The notes beneath the pieces were generated by a model, which saw nothing but the letters and a program-made list of their open reading frames with translations, was not told the origin of the DNA and did not search any database. This document shows, piece after piece, positions 56,721-64,000 of a stretch of DNA of 64,000 nucleotides. Positions within the stretch are counted from its first letter, which is position 1; every line of letters begins with the position of its first letter. The stretch covers positions 1 to 64,000 of the forward strand of contig NZ_NPEV01000021.1 of the NCBI RefSeq assembly GCF_003258835.1, given 5' to 3'. Position numbers and translations under genes: made by a program. Source of the DNA: Rhodobium orientis. Lineage in GTDB: Bacteria > Pseudomonadota > Alphaproteobacteria > Rhizobiales > Rhodobiaceae.

Positions 56721-57644
56721 ATGGCTTCCCCGACCACGAAGGACGCACGACGCACCTTTGCCGTCTTCGGCGCATCGGTGGCCGCGCCGCGCCTGGAGCC
56801 GGGGCTCTATGTGGTCTCAACGCCCATCGGCAATCTCGGCGACATCACGCTGCGCGCCCTGCAGACGCTGACCGGCGCCGATGTCATCGCCTGCGAGGAC
56901 ACGCGCGTCTCGCGCGTCCTCACCAACCACTACGCCATCGACACGCGGCTCCTTGCCTATCACGACCACAACGCGGAAAAGCAGCGCCCGAAGCTGCTGC
57001 AGATGCTGGCCGACGGCGCCGCCGTCGCGCTCATTTCCGACGCCGGCACGCCGCTGATTTCCGATCCCGGCCTGAAGCTGGTGGCCGAAAGCCTCGATGC
57101 CGGCCACCGGGTGGTGCCGATCCCCGGCGCCTCGGCGCTCCTTGCCGCGACGGTTGCGGCGGGGCTCGCCACCGACACGGTGCTCTTTGCCGGCTTCCTT
57201 CCCAACAAGGGCGGCCCGCGCCAGCGCCGCATCGAGGCGCTGGCGGGCATTCCGGCAAGCCTCGTCTTTTACGAATCGCCGAATCGCCTCGCGGCAGGGC
57301 TCAAAGACCTCGCCGAGGTGCTCGGCGCCGACCGGCCTGCCGCCGTCGCCCGCGAACTGACCAAGAAATTCGAGACCGTGCGGCGGGGGACCCTCGGCGA
57401 CCTCGCCGAAGGCTACGCCGGCGAATCGGTGAAGGGCGAGATCGTCATCGTCGTCGCCCCGCCGGGCGAGATCGCCGAGACGGAGATCGACATCGATGCC
57501 GCCCTTGCCGAGGCGCTGTCGCGCAGCGGTGCCTCGGCCGCGGCCGGCGAGGTCGCCAAGGCCACCGGCCGCGACCGCCGCATGCTCTACAAGCGCGCCG
57601 TGGAACTGAAGGCCGCGGCGACCGGCGGCGAGGGAGCCTCGTGA
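56721..57644 (+). CDS. rsmI: 16S rRNA (cytidine(1402)-2'-O)-methyltransferase
   Basis: The 307-residue tetrapyrrole-methylase-fold enzyme methylates the 2'-OH of C1402 in 16S rRNA. LYVVSTPIGNLGDITLRAL, CEDTRVSRVLTNHY, LISDAGTPLISDPG and VPIPGASALLAA are the SAM-binding motifs in order. It overlaps yraN by four bases (GTGA). Confidence 0.95.
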   Translation: MASPTTKDARRTFAVFGASVAAPRLEPGLYVVSTPIGNLGDITLRALQTLTGADVIACEDTRVSRVLTNHYAIDTRLLAYHDHNAEKQRPKLLQMLADGAAVALISDAGTPLISDPGLKLVAESLDAGHRVVPIPGASALLAATVAAGLATDTVLFAGFLPNKGGPRQRRIEALAGIPASLVFYESPNRLAAGLKDLAEVLGADRPAAVARELTKKFETVRRGTLGDLAEGYAGESVKGEIVIVVAPPGEIAETEIDIDAALAEALSRSGASAAAGEVAKATGRDRRMLYKRAVELKAAATGGEGAS

Positions 57645-58021
57645 CGTCGGAAGCAAAAGACACTGGCAAGCGCCGCGCCGCCTTCCGCCGCGGGCTCTCG
57701 GCCGAGGCCATCGCCGCCATGTTCCTGCGCGTCAAGGGCTACCGCATCCTTGCCCGCCGCTTCCGCTCCGGCCGTGGCGAGATCGACCTCGTCGCCAGGC
57801 GCGGCGACACCGTCGCCTTCGTCGAGGTCAAGGCGCGCAGCACCGCCGAGGCCGCCATCGAGGCGGTCGATGCCCGCACCCGCGCGCGCATCGCCGCCGC
57901 CGCCAATGCCTGGATCGCCCGCCAGCCGGACGACCCGGCAGCGACCTATCGCTTCGACGTGGTGCTGATCGTGCCGGGCCGCCTGCCGGTTCACCTCGTC
58001 AACGCCTTTGAGGGTGCCTGA
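57641..58021 (+). CDS. YraN-family (UPF0102) putative nuclease
   Basis: The 126-residue protein has the restriction-endonuclease-like motif of the family: RGEIDLVARRGDTVAFVEVKARS, with Glu, Asp, Glu and Lys in place, and FRRGLSAEAIAAMFLRVKGY before it. It starts with GTG at 57641 and is coupled to rsmI. The function of YraN is not known. Confidence 0.9.
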   Translation: MTSEAKDTGKRRAAFRRGLSAEAIAAMFLRVKGYRILARRFRSGRGEIDLVARRGDTVAFVEVKARSTAEAAIEAVDARTRARIAAAANAWIARQPDDPAATYRFDVVLIVPGRLPVHLVNAFEGA

Positions 58022-58117
58022 CGGGGCGACAGGGCAGGCATGCGGCCATGGACAAACGGGCCGCAAGCGCACATATCAACGAACGACCGACTGCCCTCCC
58101 CAGGAGCTTCCCGAAAA

Positions 58118-59059
58118 ATGTCGCTTACCGTCGCCTTCCAGATGGACCACATCTCCGGCATCAAGATTGCCGGCGATTCCACCTTTGCCCTGATGCTGGA
58201 GGCCGAGGCCCGCGGCCATCGCCTGTTCCACTACACGGTCGACACCATGGCCATGTGGAACGGCAAGGTGACGGCAGTCGCCGAGCCCGTCTCGGTGCGC
58301 GACGTCGCCGGCGACCACTACACGCTCGGGGCCGGCGAGCGCGTGGAGCTGTCAACCTTCGACGTCATCCACATGCGCCAGGACCCGCCCTTCGACCTCG
58401 CCTATATCTCCGCCACCCACATGCTGGAGCGCATCCACCCGGAAACGCTGGTGGTCAACGATCCGGTGGAAGTCCGCAACGCACCGGAAAAGCTGTTCGT
58501 CGTCGATTTCGCCGACCTGATGCCGCCGACGCTGATCACCCGCGACCGCAGCGCCATCAAGGCGTTCCGCGAGGAGCATGGCGAGGTCGTCATCAAGCCG
58601 CTCTACGGCCATGGCGGCAACGCCGTCTTCCGACTCCATCCCGACGACCAGAACTACGGCTCGCTGATCAGCCTGTTCGAGGGGCTCTATCCGGAGCCTT
58701 GGGTGATCCAGCGCTATCTGAGCGAGGTCCGCGCCGGCGACAAGCGCATCCTCCTCGTCGACGGCGAATTCGCCGGCGCCGTCAACCGCATCCCGGCCGA
58801 CGACGACCTGCGCTCCAACATGGTGCAGGGCGGCCAGGCGATCGCCACCGAGCTGACGCCGCGCGAACGCGAGATCTGCGAGCGCCTCGGCCCCGAACTG
58901 AAGAAGCGCGGGCTCATCTTCGTCGGCATCGACGTCATCGGCGACTACCTGACGGAGATCAACGTCACCTCGCCGACCGGCATCCGCTCGGTGAAGAAAC
59001 TCTCCGGCATCGACGTTGCCGCGATGATCTGGGACTCCATCGAGAAGCGCCGCGGCTGA
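58118..59059 (+). CDS. gshB: Glutathione synthetase
   Basis: The 313-residue ATP-grasp enzyme adds glycine to gamma-glutamylcysteine. [25 protein letters not shown] at the start, [14 protein letters not shown] for ATP, and [17 protein letters not shown] at the end are the GshB hallmarks. AGGAG precedes the ATG at 58118; the frame is open further upstream without similarity. Confidence 0.95.
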   Translation: MSLTVAFQMDHISGIKIAGDSTFALMLEAEARGHRLFHYTVDTMAMWNGKVTAVAEPVSVRDVAGDHYTLGAGERVELSTFDVIHMRQDPPFDLAYISATHMLERIHPETLVVNDPVEVRNAPEKLFVVDFADLMPPTLITRDRSAIKAFREEHGEVVIKPLYGHGGNAVFRLHPDDQNYGSLISLFEGLYPEPWVIQRYLSEVRAGDKRILLVDGEFAGAVNRIPADDDLRSNMVQGGQAIATELTPREREICERLGPELKKRGLIFVGIDVIGDYLTEINVTSPTGIRSVKKLSGIDVAAMIWDSIEKRRG

Positions 59060-59409
59060 CAGAGTTCGCAGAGACCGCGATGCGAATGGATTGAATCCCG
59101 TTTATTCTGTGAATCCGACTTTCCGGAAATCGGCTTGAATCGTGCGGGCGCGTGCGAGTTTGCGCACCCATGCCCACCTACTCCGCGTCATTGCCGGGCT
59201 TGACCCGGCAATCCATGAGGCCTTTGATTTCAACAAGATAGTCCGGTATCTGCCGCGCCGCATCATGGACCACCGGGTCAAGCCCGGTGGTGACGCAGAG
59301 TGTTAGGATGCCGACGTGCGAAAGCCTCTACCGGACAGCCGTGGGCGAATCTGGGTGGCGACCCGAAGCGATTGAAATTGCACGCGCGAACCCTCCGACC
59401 AGCACCCCC
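59060..59409. other. Intergenic region holding a palindromic repeat, no gene seen
   Basis: The 350-bp gap lies between convergent gshB and the AEC transporter gene. Apart from the repeat at 59181-59301 I see no feature. Confidence 0.6.
59181..59301 (-). repeat. Composite palindromic repeat, copy 2 (inverted relative to 32811)
   Basis: ATTGCCGGG-CTTGA-CCCGGCAAT and CCACCGGG-TCAAG-CCCGGTGG hairpins flank a middle part with CCTTTGATTTCAACA. The reverse complement matches 32811-32934 along its length. It lies between convergent genes, as does the first copy. Confidence 0.85.
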
Positions 59410-60351
59410 TCAAACCCCAATCAAACCCTTTGCGAACCACAGCGCCAGCGCCACCGTGACGACGGCAATCACGGTGGAAACGAGGATCGCGGCCGACACC
59501 CGCCTGGCGCCGACGCCGTATTGCTCGGCGATGACGAAGACGTTGCCGGCGACCGGCATCGCCGCCACCACCGTGCCGACCGCGACCTTTTCCGCCGAAA
59601 GCCCGAAACCGGAAAGCATCAGATAGGCAACGACCGGATGGACGATGAGCTTCAAGAGACTCATCAGAAAAATGCCGGGGAGATCGCCCCGAAGCTGCCG
59701 CCCGGCGAGCGACAGGCCGAGCGCAAAGAGCGCGGTCGGTCCCGCCGCCCCGCCGAGGAACTCCACGAACCGCTCGAGCGCGGCCGGAATGCCGATCCCG
59801 GTCGCCGATAGCAACACGCCGGCGACGATGGAGACGAGGAACGGATTGAACACCATCCCGCGCGCCACCCGCTTGGCCGTTGCGGAAAGCTCGTTGCTGC
59901 CGCGCGAGACCTCGATGAGGCCGATGGAAAGCGGGATGAGGACGACGAGGTCGATGATGAGGGCAGCAGCGACAGACCCGATGCCGGAGGGCCCGAATGC
60001 AACCAGGACAAGCGGCAGGGCGAGAAACCCCACATTGCCGACGGCGGACGCCTGACCCGAGATCGCCGCGCTGGCGAGCCCTTTCATGCCGGCGAACCGC
60101 GCTCCGAGGGCGCCGAGGGCGAAAAGCAAAAGGCCCGCGCTGATCCAGGCGGCAAGGAATGTTCCGTCGAGCAGAACCGACACCGGCTGCCTGGCCAGTG
60201 CGCCGACGATCAGCGCCGGCATCGAAAAATAGAACACGAAGGTGTTGAGATGCGGGATGCCGGCCGGCGGGATCAGCCGCCGCGCGCCGGCGAGATAGCC
60301 GAGCCCGATGACCGCAAAGAACGGCACCGTCAGGCTGAAAAAGACCTCCAC
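59410..60351 (-). CDS. AEC-family (auxin efflux carrier) transporter
   Basis: The 313-residue protein has about ten membrane segments in two halves, with FYFSMPALIVGALARQP and GQASAVGNVGFLALPLVLVAFG in the first and ALFALGLSLAGRQL and AAMPVAGNVFVIAEQYG in the second, all typical of the AEC family. Substrates include organic acids such as malate or malonate. It starts with GTG at 60351 after a GGAGGGAGAA. Confidence 0.88.
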   Translation of the reverse strand: MEVFFSLTVPFFAVIGLGYLAGARRLIPPAGIPHLNTFVFYFSMPALIVGALARQPVSVLLDGTFLAAWISAGLLLFALGALGARFAGMKGLASAAISGQASAVGNVGFLALPLVLVAFGPSGIGSVAAALIIDLVVLIPLSIGLIEVSRGSNELSATAKRVARGMVFNPFLVSIVAGVLLSATGIGIPAALERFVEFLGGAAGPTALFALGLSLAGRQLRGDLPGIFLMSLLKLIVHPVVAYLMLSGFGLSAEKVAVGTVVAAMPVAGNVFVIAEQYGVGARRVSAAILVSTVIAVVTVALALWFAKGLIGV

Positions 60352-60550
60352 CGAACCGTTCTCCCTCCGCCCCGTCTGCCGCCCCTCCTTCGCCTATCGC
60401 GTGTTTTCCCCGCCGCGGTCAAGGCACCGGTTGCGCGTGGCCGGCGGCGTCCGCGCCGGTGCCGTCCGCCTACGATCCGGATTTGTTCTCTTATTGTTCT
60501 TGACTTCGCCAAAAGGTTGTGGCTGAGTTGTAAAAGGGAAGGGTGAGGCG

Positions 60551-62080
60551 ATGGTCAGTCACGTCACGACGGTAGCGTTCCAGGGGATCGAGGCGGTCCC
60601 GGTCGACGTCCAGGTGCAGATCGGCCCCGGCGTCGTCGCCTTCACCATCGTCGGCCTGCCGGACAAGGCGGTGGCCGAAAGCCGCGAGCGCGTGCGCTCC
60701 GCGCTCATTGCTTCCGGGCTCGCGCTGCCGGCAAAACGCATCACCGTCAATCTCGCCCCCGCCGACCTGCCCAAGGAAGGTAGCCACTACGACCTGCCCA
60801 TCGCGCTCTGCCTGATGGCGGCGATGGGCGCCGTTCCGGCCGATCAGCTCGCCGGCTTTTCTGTGCTGGGGGAACTCGCCCTCGACGGCACCATCACGCC
60901 CGTTGCCGGCGTGCTGCCGGCAGCGATGGGCGCCAACGGCGCCGGCAAGGGGCTGATCTGCCCGGCCGAAAGCGGGCCGGAGGCGGCCTGGGCGAGCGCC
61001 GACATGGAGATCGTCGCCGCCCGCAGCCTCATCGGCCTTGCCAACCATTTCAAGGGAACCCAGGTGCTCTCCCGCCCGGAGCCGAAGATCCGGTCCGAGG
61101 GCGCGCTGCTGCCGGACCTTGCCGACATCAAGGGCCAGGAGAGTGCCAAGCGGGCCCTCGAAGTCGCTGCCGCCGGCGGCCACAACCTTTTGATGATCGG
61201 CCCGCCCGGCGCCGGCAAGTCGATGCTCGCCGCAAGGCTCCCCTCCCTTTTGCCGCCGCTGCAACCGCGCGAGCTTCTGGAAGTGGCGATGATCAATTCC
61301 ATCGCCGGCAGCCTTTCCGATGGCCGGTTGTCGACCGCCCGGCCGTTCCGCGCGCCGCACCATTCTGCGTCTATGGCCGCGCTCGTCGGTGGCGGGCTAA
61401 GGGCCCGGCCGGGCGAGGTCTCGCTCGCCCATAACGGGGTGCTCTTTCTCGATGAGTTGCCGGAGTTCACGCCCCAGGTGCTCGATTCCCTGCGCCAGCC
61501 GCTGGAGACCGGCGAGACGGTGATCGCCCGTGCCAACCACCGGGTCACCTATCCCTCGCGCTTCCAGTTGATAGCCGCCATGAACCCCTGCCGCTGCGGC
61601 TATGCCGGCGAGCCGGGCCACACCTGCCGGCGCGGTACCCGCTGCGCCGCCGACTACCAGGCGCGCATTTCCGGGCCGCTGATCGACCGCATCGACCTGC
61701 GCGTCGAGGTGCCGGCCGTCACCGCCGGCGATCTCATCGCCCCGGCCTTGAGCGAGCCCTCCGCCGCCGTTGCCGAGCGGGTCGCTGCGGCCCGCGACAT
61801 CCAGCGCGAGCGTTTCGCCGACCTCGGCCTTGCGGTTTCCACCAACGCCCAGTGCGCGCCCTCGGTCATCGAGCGCATCGCCGAGCCCGACGCCGGCGGC
61901 CGGACCCTCCTCGGCGAGGCCGCCGATGCCTTCCACCTGTCGGCCCGCGGCTACCACCGGGTGCTGAAGCTTGCCCGCACCCTTGCCGATCTCGACGGAT
62001 CGGAGCGGGTCGGCCGCATCCACCTTGCCGAAGCGCTCAGCTACCGCGGCGCCGCAACGGCGCTGGCCAGCGCCGCCTGA
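60551..62080 (+). CDS. ComM/YifB-family magnesium-chelatase-like AAA ATPase
   Basis: The 509-residue protein has an N-terminal Lon-protease-like domain (about 1-175), a AAA core with Walker A GPPGAGKS (217-224), Walker B GVLFLDELPEF, and a C-terminal Mg-chelatase subunit ChlI-like domain (AFHLSARGYHRVLKLARTLADLDGSE). ComM is a helicase that drives branch migration during natural transformation. The Cys motif CRCGYAGEPGHTCRRGTRC is also conserved. The 199-bp gap upstream is divergent from the AEC gene. Confidence 0.92.
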   Translation: MVSHVTTVAFQGIEAVPVDVQVQIGPGVVAFTIVGLPDKAVAESRERVRSALIASGLALPAKRITVNLAPADLPKEGSHYDLPIALCLMAAMGAVPADQLAGFSVLGELALDGTITPVAGVLPAAMGANGAGKGLICPAESGPEAAWASADMEIVAARSLIGLANHFKGTQVLSRPEPKIRSEGALLPDLADIKGQESAKRALEVAAAGGHNLLMIGPPGAGKSMLAARLPSLLPPLQPRELLEVAMINSIAGSLSDGRLSTARPFRAPHHSASMAALVGGGLRARPGEVSLAHNGVLFLDELPEFTPQVLDSLRQPLETGETVIARANHRVTYPSRFQLIAAMNPCRCGYAGEPGHTCRRGTRCAADYQARISGPLIDRIDLRVEVPAVTAGDLIAPALSEPSAAVAERVAAARDIQRERFADLGLAVSTNAQCAPSVIERIAEPDAGGRTLLGEAADAFHLSARGYHRVLKLARTLADLDGSERVGRIHLAEALSYRGAATALASAA

Positions 62081-62251
62081 GCCGGCCGGGCGGGCGCCGG
62101 TCAGGGCTCCTATGGGACCCAAAAATCAGCAGAAACGCAGTCGTTTCCGTCGCTGTTCTATTGCGTCAAGCCTTTCGCAATTCTCTTTCGGCATACTCCG
62201 GATCAGGACGCCAGCGTTCGACGCGTCCGCCCCCGCGTTCCGGAGTACCCC

Positions 62252-64000
62252 ATGCCCCTGCCGCTGTTTTCCGCCGATGACGACAGGACCGCGCCCCATC
62301 GGCGCATCCTTGCAGGGGTCGTCGTGCCCGTCCTCGCCTTTGCCGCGTCCGCACTCCTCGTCGTCGGAGCCGTCTTCGTCACCGCGCCCGCGGTATTGTC
62401 GGTGGCCTTCGTCGTCCTTGCCGCGATCGCCGGCACCGTCGGCGGCCTCGGCCTCGTCACGCCAAGGCTCGACGCGCTTTCCACCAGCCGCCGCGAGACC
62501 ATGGAGGACGCGACGCGCTTGCGGGAGCGGGTTGAGAGCCTTGCCGACGAGGTCTGGGGCCTGCGCGAGGACCTGGAACGCCACCGCAGCGTCATCGATT
62601 CCGTCGGCGACGTCGTCATCCGCCGCGACGGCGCCGGGCGCATCGTCTTCGTCAACGACGTCTTTGCCCGCACCTTCGGCATCGACGCGGAGGCCGCCAT
62701 CGGTGGTCCGCTGGAGTTGCTGCCCCAGGCGGAGGAAAAGCACGAGACCCTGCAGGACGGCGAGCGCCGGGTGAAGCTGGCGACCGTCGCCGGCCCGCGC
62801 TGGTTCACCTGGATCGACGCGCCGGTGCGCTCGCCCGACGGCCAGCTTCTCCTGCAGTCGGTGATCCGCGACGTTACCGAGAGCATCGAGGCGGAGCGCG
62901 CCCTCATCGTCGCCCGCGACCAGGCCGAGGCCGCGAACCGCGCCAAGTCCCGCTTCGTCGCCATGGTCAGCCACGAGATCCGCACGCCCCTCAACGGCAT
63001 CCTCGGCATGGCCGGCCTCCTGATGGACACCAGGCTCACCGCCGAACAGACCACCTATGCCCGCGCCGTGCGCACCTCCGGCGATGCGCTGCTGTCGCTG
63101 ATCGACGACGTCCTCGACTTCTCCAAGATCGAGGCCGGCCGGCTCGACCTTGCCCCCGCCGAAACCGACATCCGCGGCCTGGTCGAGGAACTTGCGGAGT
63201 TGGTCGCCCCGCGCGCGCAGGCCAAGGGCATCGAGATCGCCACCCACATCGCCCCAAACGTGCCCGCGCGGGCAATGCTCGATGCGGCGCGGCTGCGCCA
63301 GGTGCTCCTCAACCTTGCCGGCAACGCGATCAAATTCACCGAGATCGGCGGCGTCGCCATCGAGGTCGCGGCGGCTAAGACGTCAAGCGACGACAGCGCC
63401 CAGATTCGACTCTCCGTCCGCGACACCGGCATCGGCATGTCGCCGGAACAGACCGCCCGGGTCTTCAAGGAGTTCGAGCAGGCCGATCACGGTCCGAGCC
63501 GACGCTTCGGCGGCACCGGCCTCGGCCTTGCCATTTCGCGCCGCCTCGTCGGGCTGATGGGCGGGCGCATTTCAGTGGAAAGTGCGCTTGGGCACGGCTC
63601 GACCTTTTCCTTCGCGCTCACCGTGCCGGTGGTGGAAGCCGCCCGGCCCGGGCGCGACCTTTCCGGCATCCGCGTCGCGATCCTCGCCGACGGCCCGGTC
63701 GAAGGCGCTTTGATGGCAAAGAGTCTGGAAGACCTCGGCGCCGCGGTCCTCAACGGCGGTGCTCCGGCGGCCTTCACCGATGCCTCCGGCATCGATGTCG
63801 TGCTCATCGACGCCGCCTGCCGGGACGGCGTGGAGGCCGCGCTCGCCGGGCTGCAGCGGGAAGGCATCGCGGCCCCGACGGTCGTCCTCCTTGCCCCGAC
63901 TGAGCGACCCGACCTGCCGAAATACCGCGCCGCCGGCGCCGGCGCCTATCTCGTCAAGCCGATTCGCGCCGGCTCGCTCGCCAAGATCGTCGGCGGGCTT
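62252..64000 (+). CDS. Sensor histidine kinase, PAS and receiver-like domains, cut by window end
   Basis: At least 583 residues, with no stop before the window ends. Two membrane helices (about 19-41 and 48-70) are followed by a short coiled coil, a PAS domain (about 110-215, VIRRDGAGRIVFVNDVFARTFG), and HisKA with the phospho-acceptor His241 in VSHEIRTPLNG. The HATPase core has NLAGNAIKF, DTGIGMSPEQ and GGTGLGLAI. From about residue 470 a receiver-like domain begins (IRVAILADG...VVLIDAACRDG...AYLVKPIR). The acidic pair after its first strand is weak, so it may be a degenerate receiver. The signal is unknown. Confidence 0.9.
   Translation, partial: MPLPLFSADDDRTAPHRRILAGVVVPVLAFAASALLVVGAVFVTAPAVLSVAFVVLAAIAGTVGGLGLVTPRLDALSTSRRETMEDATRLRERVESLADEVWGLREDLERHRSVIDSVGDVVIRRDGAGRIVFVNDVFARTFGIDAEAAIGGPLELLPQAEEKHETLQDGERRVKLATVAGPRWFTWIDAPVRSPDGQLLLQSVIRDVTESIEAERALIVARDQAEAANRAKSRFVAMVSHEIRTPLNGILGMAGLLMDTRLTAEQTTYARAVRTSGDALLSLIDDVLDFSKIEAGRLDLAPAETDIRGLVEELAELVAPRAQAKGIEIATHIAPNVPARAMLDAARLRQVLLNLAGNAIKFTEIGGVAIEVAAAKTSSDDSAQIRLSVRDTGIGMSPEQTARVFKEFEQADHGPSRRFGGTGLGLAISRRLVGLMGGRISVESALGHGSTFSFALTVPVVEAARPGRDLSGIRVAILADGPVEGALMAKSLEDLGAAVLNGGAPAAFTDASGIDVVLIDAACRDGVEAALAGLQREGIAAPTVVLLAPTERPDLPKYRAAGAGAYLVKPIRAGSLAKIVGGL

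Overview
The window reads as one continuous stretch of high-GC chromosome from an alphaproteobacterium, most likely of the order Hyphomicrobiales (Rhizobiales). The evidence is a rhizobial-type Irr regulator beside fabA-fabB-fabI, an AccD that has lost its zinc ribbon as in rhizobia, RIME-like palindromic intergenic repeats, and a sdhCD(A)B operon of alphaproteobacterial type. CowN (protection of nitrogenase from CO) and a periplasmic nitrate reductase operon suggest a metabolically flexible, probably nitrogen-fixing or phototrophic/denitrifying relative; that last point is inference. I saw no tRNA, rRNA, insertion sequence, phage or CRISPR.

0-10 kb: two copies of a hairpin-rich repeat precede a CoxM-like FAD subunit. 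It converges on a small leftward group: an SDR oxidoreductase, a CooA-like CRP-family regulator and cowN. A TGTCA-N6-TGACA dyad lies just upstream of cowN, so this looks like a carbon monoxide response locus. Next come a YnjBCD-type ABC importer, a thiolase, a PuuB-like FAD oxidase and a CysZ/EI24-like membrane protein.

10-25 kb: an OmpA-family protein with a 27-bp minisatellite, the sdhC-sdhD-sdhA-[FkbM methyltransferase]-sdhB operon, a methyltransferase, an orphan Tat-exported peptide-type binding protein, a 2-hydroxyacid dehydrogenase, an SH3 protein, irr, and the unsaturated fatty acid genes fabA, fabB and fabI.

25-37.5 kb: three further copies of the hairpin repeat form the probable leader of an adenine/adenosine deaminase gene. 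They are followed by trpF-trpB-[Uma2 nuclease-like]-trpA-accD-folC, then a leftward ABC exporter (ATPase, FtsX permease, HlyD adaptor).

37.5-48 kb: a Spy-like Gly/Pro-rich periplasmic protein, an iron(III)-binding protein behind a Fur-type box, and a complete napFDAGHBC operon behind a FixK/FNR-type box, converging on nnrU.

47.7-64 kb: the threonine catabolism pair tdh-kbl with an XRE-cupin regulator and two matching candidate operators, an MFS transporter, cysK, dut, coaBC, an LpoA-like lipoprotein divergent from rsmI-yraN-gshB, an AEC transporter, a ComM-family ATPase, and a sensor histidine kinase cut by the window end. Two families of mobile-type palindromic repeats (copies at 26.4, 32.8, 48.8 and 59.2 kb) sit between transcription units.
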